This document shows, piece by piece, positions 8,981 to 16,596 of a DNA stretch of 64,000 nt. A model generated the notes under the pieces. It saw only the letters and a program-made list of their open reading frames with translations, did not search any database and had not been told where the DNA came from. Both the position numbers and the translations under genes were made by a program. Origin of the DNA: Fibrobacterota bacterium (GTDB taxonomy: Bacteria; Fibrobacterota; Chitinivibrionia; Chitinivibrionales; Chitinispirillaceae); contig JAEZKP010000047.1 of NCBI GenBank assembly GCA_023436145.1, forward strand, positions 1-64,000, read 5' to 3'. How positions within the stretch are numbered: position 1 is the first letter of the stretch; each line of letters starts with the position of its first letter.

Positions 8981-9278
8981 TGTTAAAAAAGCTCTTCTGG
9001 ACGCTGATGTCCGAAAAATGACTGTTACAAATGTTATCGGTTGCGGACAACAGGGTGGCTATACAGAAAGTTACAGGGGCAGCATAATAGAAGTCAATCT
9101 GTTAAAGAAAGTCAGATTAGAGATCGCAGTTAATGAAAATTTTGTTCAACCCACAGTTGATGCCATCATCAGAGGAGCCCGTACAGGCAAAATCGGTGAT
9201 GGAAAGATTTTTGTTCTGGATCTGCCCCAATGTATCCGTATCCGTACCGGAGAAGAAGGTATTGAAGCAATAGGATAG
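8937..9278 (+). CDS. glnK: P-II nitrogen regulatory protein (GlnK/GlnB family)
   Basis: Small trimeric signal protein that senses 2-oxoglutarate and ATP/ADP and, when genetically linked to Amt, usually blocks the transporter through its T-loop. The 113 residues align along the whole family length, with the C-terminal signature GKIGDGKIFV and the final RIRTGEEG. The T-loop reads GQQGGYTESYRGSIIEV: Tyr46 is present but position 51, the uridylylation site in proteobacteria, is Ile. Control by GlnD uridylylation is therefore unlikely. The ATG follows AAGGAGG with ideal spacing and lies inside the 3' end of amt. A strong terminator follows the stop. Confidence 0.96.
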   Translation: MKLVVAIIQPTKLPDVKKALLDADVRKMTVTNVIGCGQQGGYTESYRGSIIEVNLLKKVRLEIAVNENFVQPTVDAIIRGARTGKIGDGKIFVLDLPQCIRIRTGEEGIEAIG

Positions 9279-9307
9279 CACTGGAAACATTTTCCGAATA
9301 AAAAAAC

Positions 9308-9332
9308 AGGGCAGTTACTGCCCTATTTTTTT
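9308..9332 (+). terminator. Intrinsic terminator of amt-glnK
   Basis: AGGGCAG-TTA-CTGCCCT forms a perfect 7-bp stem with a 3-base loop (9308-9324), followed by a run of seven T. It stands 30 bases after the glnK stop. Confidence 0.9.
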
Positions 9333-9482
9333 ATTAAGCAGTTGTGAAGCACATGAATACCACCCACAAATTCAAACCAGGAGCACTGATTACCTTTTTT
9401 AACTCAAGAAAAATATTGCCATAGTCGATAATTATAACAGTGGAAGAAGTAAGTATGACAGCATTAAACCAGGGATGGTAAC

Positions 9483-9674
9483 ATGAAAGACACGGTCCAC
9501 AATTCAATAAGAAAAGGCCGATTTCTATGGATGGAAGGCCAGGCTAAAGAGGAATATATTTTATCAATAAAAAGACGAATTGAGAGTGGGTATTATTTTT
9601 CCGAATCAATTCTGGTAAAAATAGTTGATGAGCTGGCACCAGTGATGGCAGAAGCAGTTAATCAAGAGTATTAA
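9483..9674 (+). CDS. Small FlgM-like protein (possible anti-sigma factor)
   Basis: A 63-residue protein. Its central segment (SIKRRIESGYYFSESILVKIVDEL) has the pattern of the C-terminal sigma-28-binding region of FlgM, where a charged helix is followed by I..G.Y...S..V...L. FlgM proteins are usually 85-100 residues and partly disordered; this one is shorter. No flagellar gene is in the window, so the assignment is only a suggestion. Coding quality is plausible, but the ribosome site is poor (GGGATGG eight bases before ATG). No clear promoter was found in the ~200-base gap upstream. Confidence 0.45.
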   Translation: MKDTVHNSIRKGRFLWMEGQAKEEYILSIKRRIESGYYFSESILVKIVDELAPVMAEAVNQEY

Positions 9675-9769
9675 ACGTTATCGGACTGTTTTTTCCTGAA
9701 GACAGGCCTAACAGGGATGAAAAATTATCCTTTAAAATAAATTGCCCTATAATAAATTAAGGATATTGA

Positions 9770-9792
9770 GTGAGCTCCCTAAAATAGCTCAC
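9770..9792 (-). terminator. Hairpin terminator-like site after the FGE-domain gene
   Basis: GTGAGCT (9770-9776) and AGCTCAC (9786-9792) form a perfect 7-bp stem with a 9-base loop, 20 bases past the stop codon of the leftward gene. There is no strong U-run, so confidence is moderate. Confidence 0.5.
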
Positions 9793-9811
9793 CCACGAAC
9801 TTCTACTGAAC

Positions 9812-11689
9812 CTAGTTGCTTTTGCAACACCTGAATCCGGTTTGAGGTTTTGCCCCTCCCCCAACTCCAGGTGACACTGTCTGGCATTTGGAATATGGAC
9901 CGCCCATAAGCATTGGTTCGTTACCGGTCCCGGTTACCCATTCAAAAATATTACCAACCATGTCGTAACCGCCATATTTACTTACACAGTTAAGACGGCT
10001 TCCGGAACGCTCCGCGGCTTTAGTACCATCGGTGTTACACTTGTTGTCATCCCGGTTCCACCCGTATGGATAAGTATATCCCTCAAGACCACTACAAGCC
10101 CACTGCCACTCATCCTGAGTACATAAACGCTTGCCTCTTTTTTGACAAAACTGCTGAGCATCTTTATAAGAAACGTTTCCCTGAGGAACAACATCTCTTT
10201 GGTTAGGATACTCATAGCGGTCGACACATACTTTGAAAAATGGTCTTCCCTGTTTACCCGGAGGTATATCAACCAGAAACATGTCATCAGGGCAGAACAG
10301 TGGTTTTGCATATCGCTTTATAGTTTCCTCATAATTGCTGGTGGAGTGCTTAATAATACGGGAGACCTGGGCGCGCGGGATCTCCTTTGAGCTCCCATCA
10401 GCAAGTTTAATTACTACTGACTGATTATTTACAGTGCTGATTTCTCCGGTAAAGACAAGATCCTCTTTGATTTTGCCAAATTCATCAGTTTCAGAGTTTC
10501 TGACAAAAATTGTATCAGGAGTCTGCTGTTTGGGCTTTTTTGGAGGCACTTTTTCATCGGGTTTTTGTTCAGCCGGTATTAAGGAGATCTGAGTGATTAC
10601 TGTTTTAGCAATGGGAATATTGGAGCCTTCAATGTTAATGTTCAACATTGATTCATCCACAGAAATGATTTTACCTTTGAAAACCGATCCATTTGAAATC
10701 CGGACCTCAACGATACCCCCATACCCGGGTTTGGCTTTCAATTCATCATATGAAATTACTTTTACTTCAGAGATATCAGAACTCTTCTGAGGTGAAGGTG
10801 GACTTTTTTTAGGTGGAGGCGGGACCAGTAATTCAAACCTCTTAAGCAGATGATGCCCGAATGCATAAGGTTTACCCTCTGTAGTCTCCAGTATCAAAGA
10901 TGTGTCATCTTTTGATTCCACTATACCGATTAACTCATCTCCGGTAGCCAGACTCATCCGGTATTTACCCTTTACCTGAATTTCGTTAAATGTCTGTCCG
11001 CTGGAAAGAGCGGGGCCACTTACCACTGGTTCAACTGAAGCAGTTTCAGTGAGTTGTGAATTCCCCCCCTCATCCCACCACTTTTTCCAGGCAGCAGAAT
11101 CGTTGCCCAGGTTCATCCCTGTAATTTTCTCCAGGGCACAGCTACCGATATTTAGAGTGAAAATAATTACTATGTTTACTCTTCCTCGCTTTCCTGCAGC
11201 CTTATCCAGATATTCAATTTCAGAAGAGGACTCTATGTGCTGCTCACAAAGAGACATGGAGTTATAATCCAGAAAAGGAGATGCAAGCAGAAATTTATTT
11301 CTTTCGCTGGTGATATAGGTTTGCACCCAGTCCTCAAAAGTTCCTTCTCCCGCATATCGGGCGTTTTTAATGATACTTACGTGGCATGCTCTGGGAAAGG
11401 TTTCTAAGAGCACTGGTACCGCCCCGATTGCCCGGGAACCCATGTTTGCCAGGGAGGTTGCAGCCCGAAAGCTTTTAAATGCGACTTCCTTTTCTACCTG
11501 GGGTTCAATATTCTGAGATGTTCTTGAGAAATAGGAGTAGGCATCAGTGGAATAATAGACTGAGGGTCCACTTTTAATATCACCGGCAAGAATCGCCAAT
11601 TTATCCTGTGCCGATGAGATCTGAATAATTAATCCGATGCATAATAACAAAGTGTATGGAAAATTGCCTGAAAAAAATGAGATAGACAT
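9812..11689 (-). CDS. Secreted multidomain protein with C-terminal FGE/SUMF1-type domain
   Basis: A 625-residue exported protein. An N-terminal signal peptide spans about residues 1-27, ending near ISSAQ. Residues ~65-110 (RAATSLANMGSRAIGAVPVL) look like a HEAT-type repeat. Three small beta modules that read like SH3/Sm-type repeats follow at ~240-290, 335-372 and 410-445 (patterns such as LATGDELIGIVES and ISNGSVFKGKIISV), separated by Pro/Lys-rich linkers. Residues ~470-625 form a formylglycine-generating-enzyme-like fold: GKRLCTQDEWQWAC, VGNIFEWV, then GFRCC at the end. Such domains often serve for binding or structure in secreted proteins rather than sulfatase maturation, and I see no sulfatase nearby. 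The ATG follows AGGGAGGAAC. It is a single gene between two hairpins. Confidence 0.8.
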   Translation of the reverse strand: MSISFFSGNFPYTLLLCIGLIIQISSAQDKLAILAGDIKSGPSVYYSTDAYSYFSRTSQNIEPQVEKEVAFKSFRAATSLANMGSRAIGAVPVLLETFPRACHVSIIKNARYAGEGTFEDWVQTYITSERNKFLLASPFLDYNSMSLCEQHIESSSEIEYLDKAAGKRGRVNIVIIFTLNIGSCALEKITGMNLGNDSAAWKKWWDEGGNSQLTETASVEPVVSGPALSSGQTFNEIQVKGKYRMSLATGDELIGIVESKDDTSLILETTEGKPYAFGHHLLKRFELLVPPPPKKSPPSPQKSSDISEVKVISYDELKAKPGYGGIVEVRISNGSVFKGKIISVDESMLNINIEGSNIPIAKTVITQISLIPAEQKPDEKVPPKKPKQQTPDTIFVRNSETDEFGKIKEDLVFTGEISTVNNQSVVIKLADGSSKEIPRAQVSRIIKHSTSNYEETIKRYAKPLFCPDDMFLVDIPPGKQGRPFFKVCVDRYEYPNQRDVVPQGNVSYKDAQQFCQKRGKRLCTQDEWQWACSGLEGYTYPYGWNRDDNKCNTDGTKAAERSGSRLNCVSKYGGYDMVGNIFEWVTGTGNEPMLMGGPYSKCQTVSPGVGGGAKPQTGFRCCKSN

Positions 11690-11970
11690 GTTCCTCCCTG
11701 CACGTTTAGCCCCTATCCCCGATATTTGATGTTTTTTTCTGTTTGTGGACAGTAGAGCTCTGATTGGAGATTATCGAATATGTTTTAAAATACCTTATGA
11801 CCGCGGTTTTAAAAAGGCATTAGCCGCAATAAAACAGTTTAATTTAACGAATTTTTTATAGAGGAACTATATTAAGTTCCATTTAAAAAAGTCCGAAAAT
11901 AGTAATAAACATATGATTAAGTTTAGTTCAGTATTATCAAAACTACGAAGATCCTACATAGGGGGCAACT

Positions 11971-12132
11971 ATGATGCACCAGAGAGTGGAACCGTTTGTA
12001 ACCCTCGACGACCGCCCTGAAAGGGATACAGTGATAGAAAAAGATGAGATCATCAGTTTGATAATTGATATAGAAATTATGTCAACTGCCGATTTCTATA
12101 AAAGGTATTTTTCACTGGAAGAGCGGTCGTGA
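11971..12132 (+). CDS. Small acidic protein, 53 aa, unknown
   Basis: A short open frame starting ATGATG nine bases after GGGGG, encoding 53 residues rich in Asp/Glu (VIEKDEIISLIIDIEIM, then DFYKRYFSLEERS). I recognise no family. Support comes from the purine-rich site before the start, an amphipathic composition unlike random sequence, and the long hairpin placed 50 bases after its stop. It may be a small regulatory protein or a chance frame; conservation in relatives would decide. Confidence 0.4.
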   Translation: MMHQRVEPFVTLDDRPERDTVIEKDEIISLIIDIEIMSTADFYKRYFSLEERS

Positions 12133-12181
12133 AAAGGATTCTACGGAAAAAAACTATAGAGAACGCAAAGACCTGTCCGGG

Positions 12182-12228
12182 TTTTCTGTTTTTCAAGCCG
12201 GTTTAAAGCCGGTTTGAAAAACAGAAAA
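12182..12228. terminator. Long bidirectional hairpin between convergent small genes
   Basis: Two 20-base arms (12182-12201 and 12209-12228) pair with a single G-U mismatch around a 7-base loop. Each arm has T- and A-rich flanks, so a U-rich 3' side is produced on both strands. It sits between the 53-aa gene on the plus strand and the 106-aa gene on the minus strand. Confidence 0.7.
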
Positions 12229-12247
12229 TCAAAGATCTTTGCACTCT

Positions 12248-12568
12248 TTAACTGCGAAGATTCTGCATTACTCTTTTAATATTTTCTTTTTCCAACTGAA
12301 TTTCAGATGTGAGATCATATATCTGGTTCAAACAATCGCTTATTTTCTGCAAATGTTCAGACACCAGCCTTTTTATTGATTGCGAATCAGTTGACTCAGG
12401 ATTAATCATTGACTCTTGACCAGGATATTGTGGTTCTGATGATTGTGGGGAAACGTGTTCCAGTTCAGCCTGGGGAACGTTTTTCCTACCCTGCTCAAAT
12501 TGAGGATTCGCGAAACTCTCCTCATATACACTGTCAGCTCTTTTTCTCGCGCTGGTTGAAGACATCAT
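12248..12568 (-). CDS. Small coiled-coil protein, 106 aa, unknown
   Basis: The start was chosen at ATGATG 12568 because GGGGGAG lies three bases upstream; the frame stays open further up, but that extension lacks a site. The N-terminal half is polar and probably disordered (rich in Gln, Ser, Pro, Glu). The last ~40 residues (SEHLQKISDCLNQIYDLTSE and on to MQNLRS) have heptad-like spacing and should form a coiled coil. No family recognised. It ends at the bidirectional hairpin. Confidence 0.55.
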   Translation of the reverse strand: MMSSTSARKRADSVYEESFANPQFEQGRKNVPQAELEHVSPQSSEPQYPGQESMINPESTDSQSIKRLVSEHLQKISDCLNQIYDLTSEIQLEKENIKRVMQNLRS

Positions 12569-12787
12569 AATCTCCCCCTTGTTAATAAGCATAATGGCAG
12601 AATCCAATAAAATTACCCTGCCTAATAAAAATACGTTTAATTCAAACGATATATGACTTTTGATATCCAGGGCTTCGGAATTCAGGAGTAAAATGAAACC
12701 ATGGAGAGATACAAACGATATCAATATAAGGGAAAACAGACAAAAAAAATTCCATTGAAGGCTGGGATCTTTCCGATTTGGAAAGTC

Positions 12788-13879
12788 CTAAAGCAAGGAA
12801 AGCAGATCGTTTTTCTCTTCAAACCCTCCCAGTTTTTTTATAAGGGAGGGAGGAATATCGTGGTGCAATAACGGGTTAACGATGTCTTTTTTTAAATCAG
12901 GAACGGAAATGCAAAGAAAACGTGCAGAAGCATCACCGGATACATCCACATCACCCAGTACCGAAGGAAGCAGAATGGTTTGGCCCCTCTGAAGCTTTTG
13001 CATTCCGGAAGGATAGTGCAGGGTAACAGTTTCATTTAAACCTGTAAGAATCCGTACGTATTCTTTTGGGGGAAGGCGCAAGGTAGTACTACTTGTCAGA
13101 TAATATTCCTCTATAGTGAAGTAACGGCATGCAATTCGATAGGAGTGCTGATAAGTACCATGATTAAGAATAACCGGCTCGATCCGGTAATTATGAGGTG
13201 TCAAATCAACCGTCTGCAATGATTGTTCAATGTGAAGTTCTCTGCGGTTTCCAGAAAAATCGGTTCTCCCCCAGTCATAAAGGCGCAAAGTGGTATCCGA
13301 AGGCTCCTGAATCTCACAGATAAGATTTCCGCCCAGAATTGCATGGACAGTACCTGCAGGGATGTAGTATACCTCACCCGGGTGTACATTGACATAGTTA
13401 AGCAAATGATGTAATGAGTCATTTTTAATGGCGTAGCGGATCTCATCTGAGCTGACTTTCTGTTTAAAACCCAGAATCAGTTGCGCATCTTCAGATGCAT
13501 CCAGTATGTACCAGCATTCTGTTTTACCGCAATCACCCATTCCGTGTGCCCTGGCAAATTCCCGATCCGGGTGTATCTGAACGGATAAGTTAGCTGCTGC
13601 ATCCAGAAATTTAACCAGTAATGGAAAAGTGGATGAAGGATAGTTGTTGATTAGACCATCTCTGGCATCATTGAAAAGCTGACCCAGGCTTTTACCGGTG
13701 AGTGGTCCCTGACTAACAATGCTCTGGTCAGGGCCGAAGCCGCAAATTTCCCAGGATTCGCCTATTAATTTTCCGGAAGGGATATTTTTGTTAAGAGCGG
13801 AAGCCAGTGTGGAGCCGCCCCATATTCGTTCTTTAAAGATTGTGGTAAAAAAAAGCGGTTCCGCATTTAAAAAGCTCAT
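12788..13879 (-). CDS. manA: Mannose-6-phosphate isomerase, type I
   Basis: Zinc enzyme interconverting mannose-6-phosphate and fructose-6-phosphate, linking glycolysis to GDP-mannose synthesis for surface glycans. The 363 residues show the type-I cupin order: IWGGSTLASAL at the N-terminus, GESWEI, then the metal-site motifs LSVQIHPDREFA and KTECWYIL, and the cupin strand YIPAGTVHAI, with EIQEPSDTTLRLYDWGR downstream. The C-terminal ~110 residues form the second cupin. The start codon overlaps the STAS gene stop (ATGA), so the two are coupled in one transcript, an odd pairing for a sugar isomerase. Confidence 0.93.
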   Translation of the reverse strand: MSFLNAEPLFFTTIFKERIWGGSTLASALNKNIPSGKLIGESWEICGFGPDQSIVSQGPLTGKSLGQLFNDARDGLINNYPSSTFPLLVKFLDAAANLSVQIHPDREFARAHGMGDCGKTECWYILDASEDAQLILGFKQKVSSDEIRYAIKNDSLHHLLNYVNVHPGEVYYIPAGTVHAILGGNLICEIQEPSDTTLRLYDWGRTDFSGNRRELHIEQSLQTVDLTPHNYRIEPVILNHGTYQHSYRIACRYFTIEEYYLTSSTTLRLPPKEYVRILTGLNETVTLHYPSGMQKLQRGQTILLPSVLGDVDVSGDASARFLCISVPDLKKDIVNPLLHHDIPPSLIKKLGGFEEKNDLLSLL

Positions 13880-14232
13880 ATATACTCTTTTTCAAGTACA
13901 TTACTTGCGAACTCCTCGAAAGATTTGTATTGGTAACCTTCAAAAACAAGATCAAATTTCAGAGTCTCAAAAATGTAGTTAATGTATTCATTAGACGAGA
14001 TGATGTAAATTGCGCCGCCCATCTTTTTCACTTTATTAAGGTTGTAAACCAGTGCACCGATTCCTCCGCTACAGATAAAAGTGACATCATCCAGATTGAA
14101 GGCTATGCGGCAGTATCCTTCATTGATAATATTCTGAATCTCTTTATCCAATCTGCGGGCATTTTCCCAATCAATACGCCCTGAGGGTTTAATCACTTTA
14201 CATTTTGATATTTCGATGATTGCAAGCTTCAT
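13876..14232 (-). CDS. STAS-domain protein (anti-sigma-factor antagonist type)
   Basis: Single STAS domain of 118 residues. SpoIIAA/RsbV-type proteins bind and neutralise anti-sigma kinases, with control by phosphorylation of one Ser. The start was taken at ATG 14232 (MKLAIIEIS) because GGGAGAG precedes it; longer starts lack a site. The phospho-loop, normally DSSG, reads VTFICSGGIGAL here: the Ser is kept but the Asp is Cys. The fold pattern (beta, helix at WENARRLDKEIQ, FNLDDV, then the loop) is otherwise regular. No serine kinase or sigma factor is adjacent. It overlaps manA by four bases. Confidence 0.8.
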   Translation of the reverse strand: MKLAIIEISKCKVIKPSGRIDWENARRLDKEIQNIINEGYCRIAFNLDDVTFICSGGIGALVYNLNKVKKMGGAIYIISSNEYINYIFETLKFDLVFEGYQYKSFEEFASNVLEKEYI

Positions 14233-14634
14233 TTTCTCTCCCTTTGCACCGGTATTTTTATCAACTAATCTCCTCATAATCGGCATCGCTGATATCTCTT
14301 CCGGAACCATCAAACCTTTTATTTTCCCTGGATGAATGGAAGACTGTTTTTCTTCTTTTTCCTGGAAGTATAATATGAAACAGTTTGTTTAAAATTAGAA
14401 ATAGAAGTATAAATTCGACGATTTTAAATATTGTGATCATATCCTGGTTTTGGAAAGTTCAGGTAAAATGGTATATTAGAAGTTTCCCGGATTCAAGGGG
14501 ATTTATATTGATACTTCTAAAAATAATAATATTACGTCGTACGTAATAAATAATTGTATCAAGCTTCAGTAGATCCCCGGAGAAGTCAATATCCGGAAAA
14601 TCATGAATTATTTTTGCATAAGTCGGAGGAGCTC
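14233..14634. other. 402-base divergent intergenic region with a 17-bp palindrome
   Basis: AT-rich space between the leftward STAS-manA pair and the rightward MoxR operon. The clearest structure is a perfect inverted repeat at 14531-14547: ATTACGT, CGT, ACGTAAT, about 90 bases before the MoxR start, which looks like an operator. A TTGATA at 14508 has no convincing -10 partner. An upstream TTG in frame with moxR at 14554 was not used as the start because it has no ribosome site. Confidence 0.45.
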
Positions 14635-15624
14635 ATGGGAGCAGATATCGCACAATTAAATGAGATGGTGAAAGAAGAGAGTACTTTTGTCACCCTTCTG
14701 AGAAATGAATTGGGGAAGGTAATTGTCGGTCAACCAAAAATGATTGACCGTTTACTTATAGGCCTTCTCACCAGAGGTCATATTCTTTTGGAAGGTGTGC
14801 CGGGATTAGCTAAAACACTGGCTATCTCTACACTGGCCAAGGTAATCGACACCGATTATAAAAGGATTCAATTTACCCCGGATCTACTCCCGGCAGATCT
14901 GGTAGGAACAATGATCTACAATCAGAGAACCAGCGAATTTGTGGCAAAAAAAGGCCCTCTTTTCTCAAATATCATTCTTGCAGACGAAATCAACCGTGCT
15001 CCGGCAAAGGTACAGAGTGCACTTCTGGAAGCAATGCAGGAACGTCAGGTTACTATCGGAGAAACCACCTATAAGTTGGAAGAACCATTTCTGGTTCTGG
15101 CCACTCAAAACCCGATAGAGCAGGAAGGTACTTACCCGCTTCCTGAAGCACAAGTGGATCGCTTTATGCTTAAACTCAAGATCGCTTACCCCTCAAAAGA
15201 AGAGGAAAAACTGATTCTTCAGAGAATGGCCAAAGGTGAGATACCGGAGGTTTCAAAGGTGATTTCGGTAGATAAGATTATGGCTGCACGTAAGATAGTT
15301 GGTGATATATATATGGATTCCAAAGTGGAAGATTATATCATTAACATCGTTTTTGCCACCCGGGAACCTCAAAATTCAGGACTGGCTGACATTAAGGATC
15401 TAATCTCCTATGGTGCATCCCCCAGGGCCACTCTGTTTTTAACCCGTGCAGCCAGAGCTCATGCTTTTATCAGAGGAAGAGGCTATGTGACACCTGAAGA
15501 TGTCAAGAGTGTGGGAATGGATGTACTAAGACACCGGGTTATCACCACTTATGAGGCAGAGGCAGAAAATATTACTCCTGAAGATATAGTGCAGAAGATT
15601 TTTGACAGTGTTGAAGTTCCATGA
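14635..15624 (+). CDS. MoxR-family AAA+ ATPase
   Basis: MoxR ATPases act as chaperones, usually with a von Willebrand-type partner encoded next door. The 329-residue protein has Walker A (GVPGLAKT), Walker B (ADEIN), a sensor-1 region (VLATQNPIEQEGTYPLPEAQ) and the C-terminal lid. The start at ATG 14635 is preceded by CGGAGGAG; a 27-codon in-frame extension to a TTG lacks a site. It is the first gene of an operon with a TPR membrane protein and a DUF58 protein, the layout of Bat/MoxR operons linked to envelope stress or aerotolerance. Confidence 0.92.
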   Translation: MGADIAQLNEMVKEESTFVTLLRNELGKVIVGQPKMIDRLLIGLLTRGHILLEGVPGLAKTLAISTLAKVIDTDYKRIQFTPDLLPADLVGTMIYNQRTSEFVAKKGPLFSNIILADEINRAPAKVQSALLEAMQERQVTIGETTYKLEEPFLVLATQNPIEQEGTYPLPEAQVDRFMLKLKIAYPSKEEEKLILQRMAKGEIPEVSKVISVDKIMAARKIVGDIYMDSKVEDYIINIVFATREPQNSGLADIKDLISYGASPRATLFLTRAARAHAFIRGRGYVTPEDVKSVGMDVLRHRVITTYEAEAENITPEDIVQKIFDSVEVP

Positions 15625-15642
15625 TCTTCTTACGGAGTCTGT

Positions 15643-16596
15643 ATGAACAGGACTGCTTTACAGTGTCAATTTCTGGCTATTCTTCTCTGCTGTACAACAT
15701 ATTCCATCCTGTATGCAGAGAAGGTTCTGGTTTATGATCCGGTAAAAGGAATCATATTTGTTGACAAAAGCGAAAGAGACCGGCAGAAAAAAAGCACCGG
15801 CACTTCTGCAGGTATTGCAAAATCTAAAAGAGCAAACTCTGCCGACCTGCATATCGGACGTAAAAAAGATCCACCTGAACTTTATTTTCGCTCAGGACTG
15901 GAATATTTTCAAAATAGTGATTTTAAGAATGCCTTGAAAAACTTCTCCTATGCAGATTCTGTCGATCCCAGACCCCTGTCCATGTTATGGAAAGCCAAGA
16001 CATACCGTCAGATGGGTGATTTTGATAAGATGCTTTTTATCATGCAGCAGATCATCGAAAACTATCCGGAATCAGACGTGGCAGATGATGCGCTTTTTGA
16101 ACTGGCACTGCATTATCAGAAAACTGATGATTATGAACGGGCCGGTCTTCTTTACACCCGCCTCACCGAACAGTACCCGTTCGGACTGCTCTATCCCACC
16201 GGAGAGGAGTTACGTGAGATTGCCCGGGAACAGAAAAAACTTATGCGGGCTGAACTCATAAACCTCCTTTCGATCCTGGGATTTTCCGGAGATGAACTCC
16301 CTGCCAGCATAAAGAGTTTCCAAAAAAGCAATGGTCTTTTAATCACAGGTAATGCAGATCAGAAAACTGTTCAACTTATTCGAACCAGACACACTGAATT
16401 TCTCCACAATGAAGAACAGAAGGTTCTGGAACAGAAAAGACGGGAAAAATCAAATCTTATGCTACTGATTGCCAGCGGGATAAACCTTATCACTCTGCTG
16501 TTACTTATTTATATGCAAATAAGAATAAATACAAAAAAGCAACACATATCGGAACTCCAAAAGATCATTAAGGATCTCGATTTGAGTAGACTATGA
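15643..16596 (+). CDS. Exported TPR protein with C-terminal membrane anchor
   Basis: 317 residues. A signal peptide or anchor lies at about residues 8-25 (up to LYAEK), then a low-complexity Lys/Ser stretch. TPR-like repeats occupy ~85-190 (ALKNFSYADSVDP, DDALFELALHYQKT), and a short region at ~215-248 (LGFSGDELPASIKSFQKSNG) is reminiscent of a peptidoglycan-binding-1 fold. A coiled segment is followed by a membrane helix (~270-290) and a basic tail. It lies between moxR and the DUF58 gene and overlaps the latter by four bases, so it likely belongs to the same envelope complex, in the place where Bat operons carry TPR proteins. Confidence 0.75.
   Translation: MNRTALQCQFLAILLCCTTYSILYAEKVLVYDPVKGIIFVDKSERDRQKKSTGTSAGIAKSKRANSADLHIGRKKDPPELYFRSGLEYFQNSDFKNALKNFSYADSVDPRPLSMLWKAKTYRQMGDFDKMLFIMQQIIENYPESDVADDALFELALHYQKTDDYERAGLLYTRLTEQYPFGLLYPTGEELREIAREQKKLMRAELINLLSILGFSGDELPASIKSFQKSNGLLITGNADQKTVQLIRTRHTEFLHNEEQKVLEQKRREKSNLMLLIASGINLITLLLLIYMQIRINTKKQHISELQKIIKDLDLSRL

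Noticed and set aside
11690..11970. Further gene in the AT-rich gap between the FGE-domain gene and the 53-aa frame
   Set aside because: Only short frames without start signals.
12569..12724. Upstream extension of the 106-aa gene
   Set aside because: No ribosome site, while GGGGGAG precedes the ATGATG at 12568.
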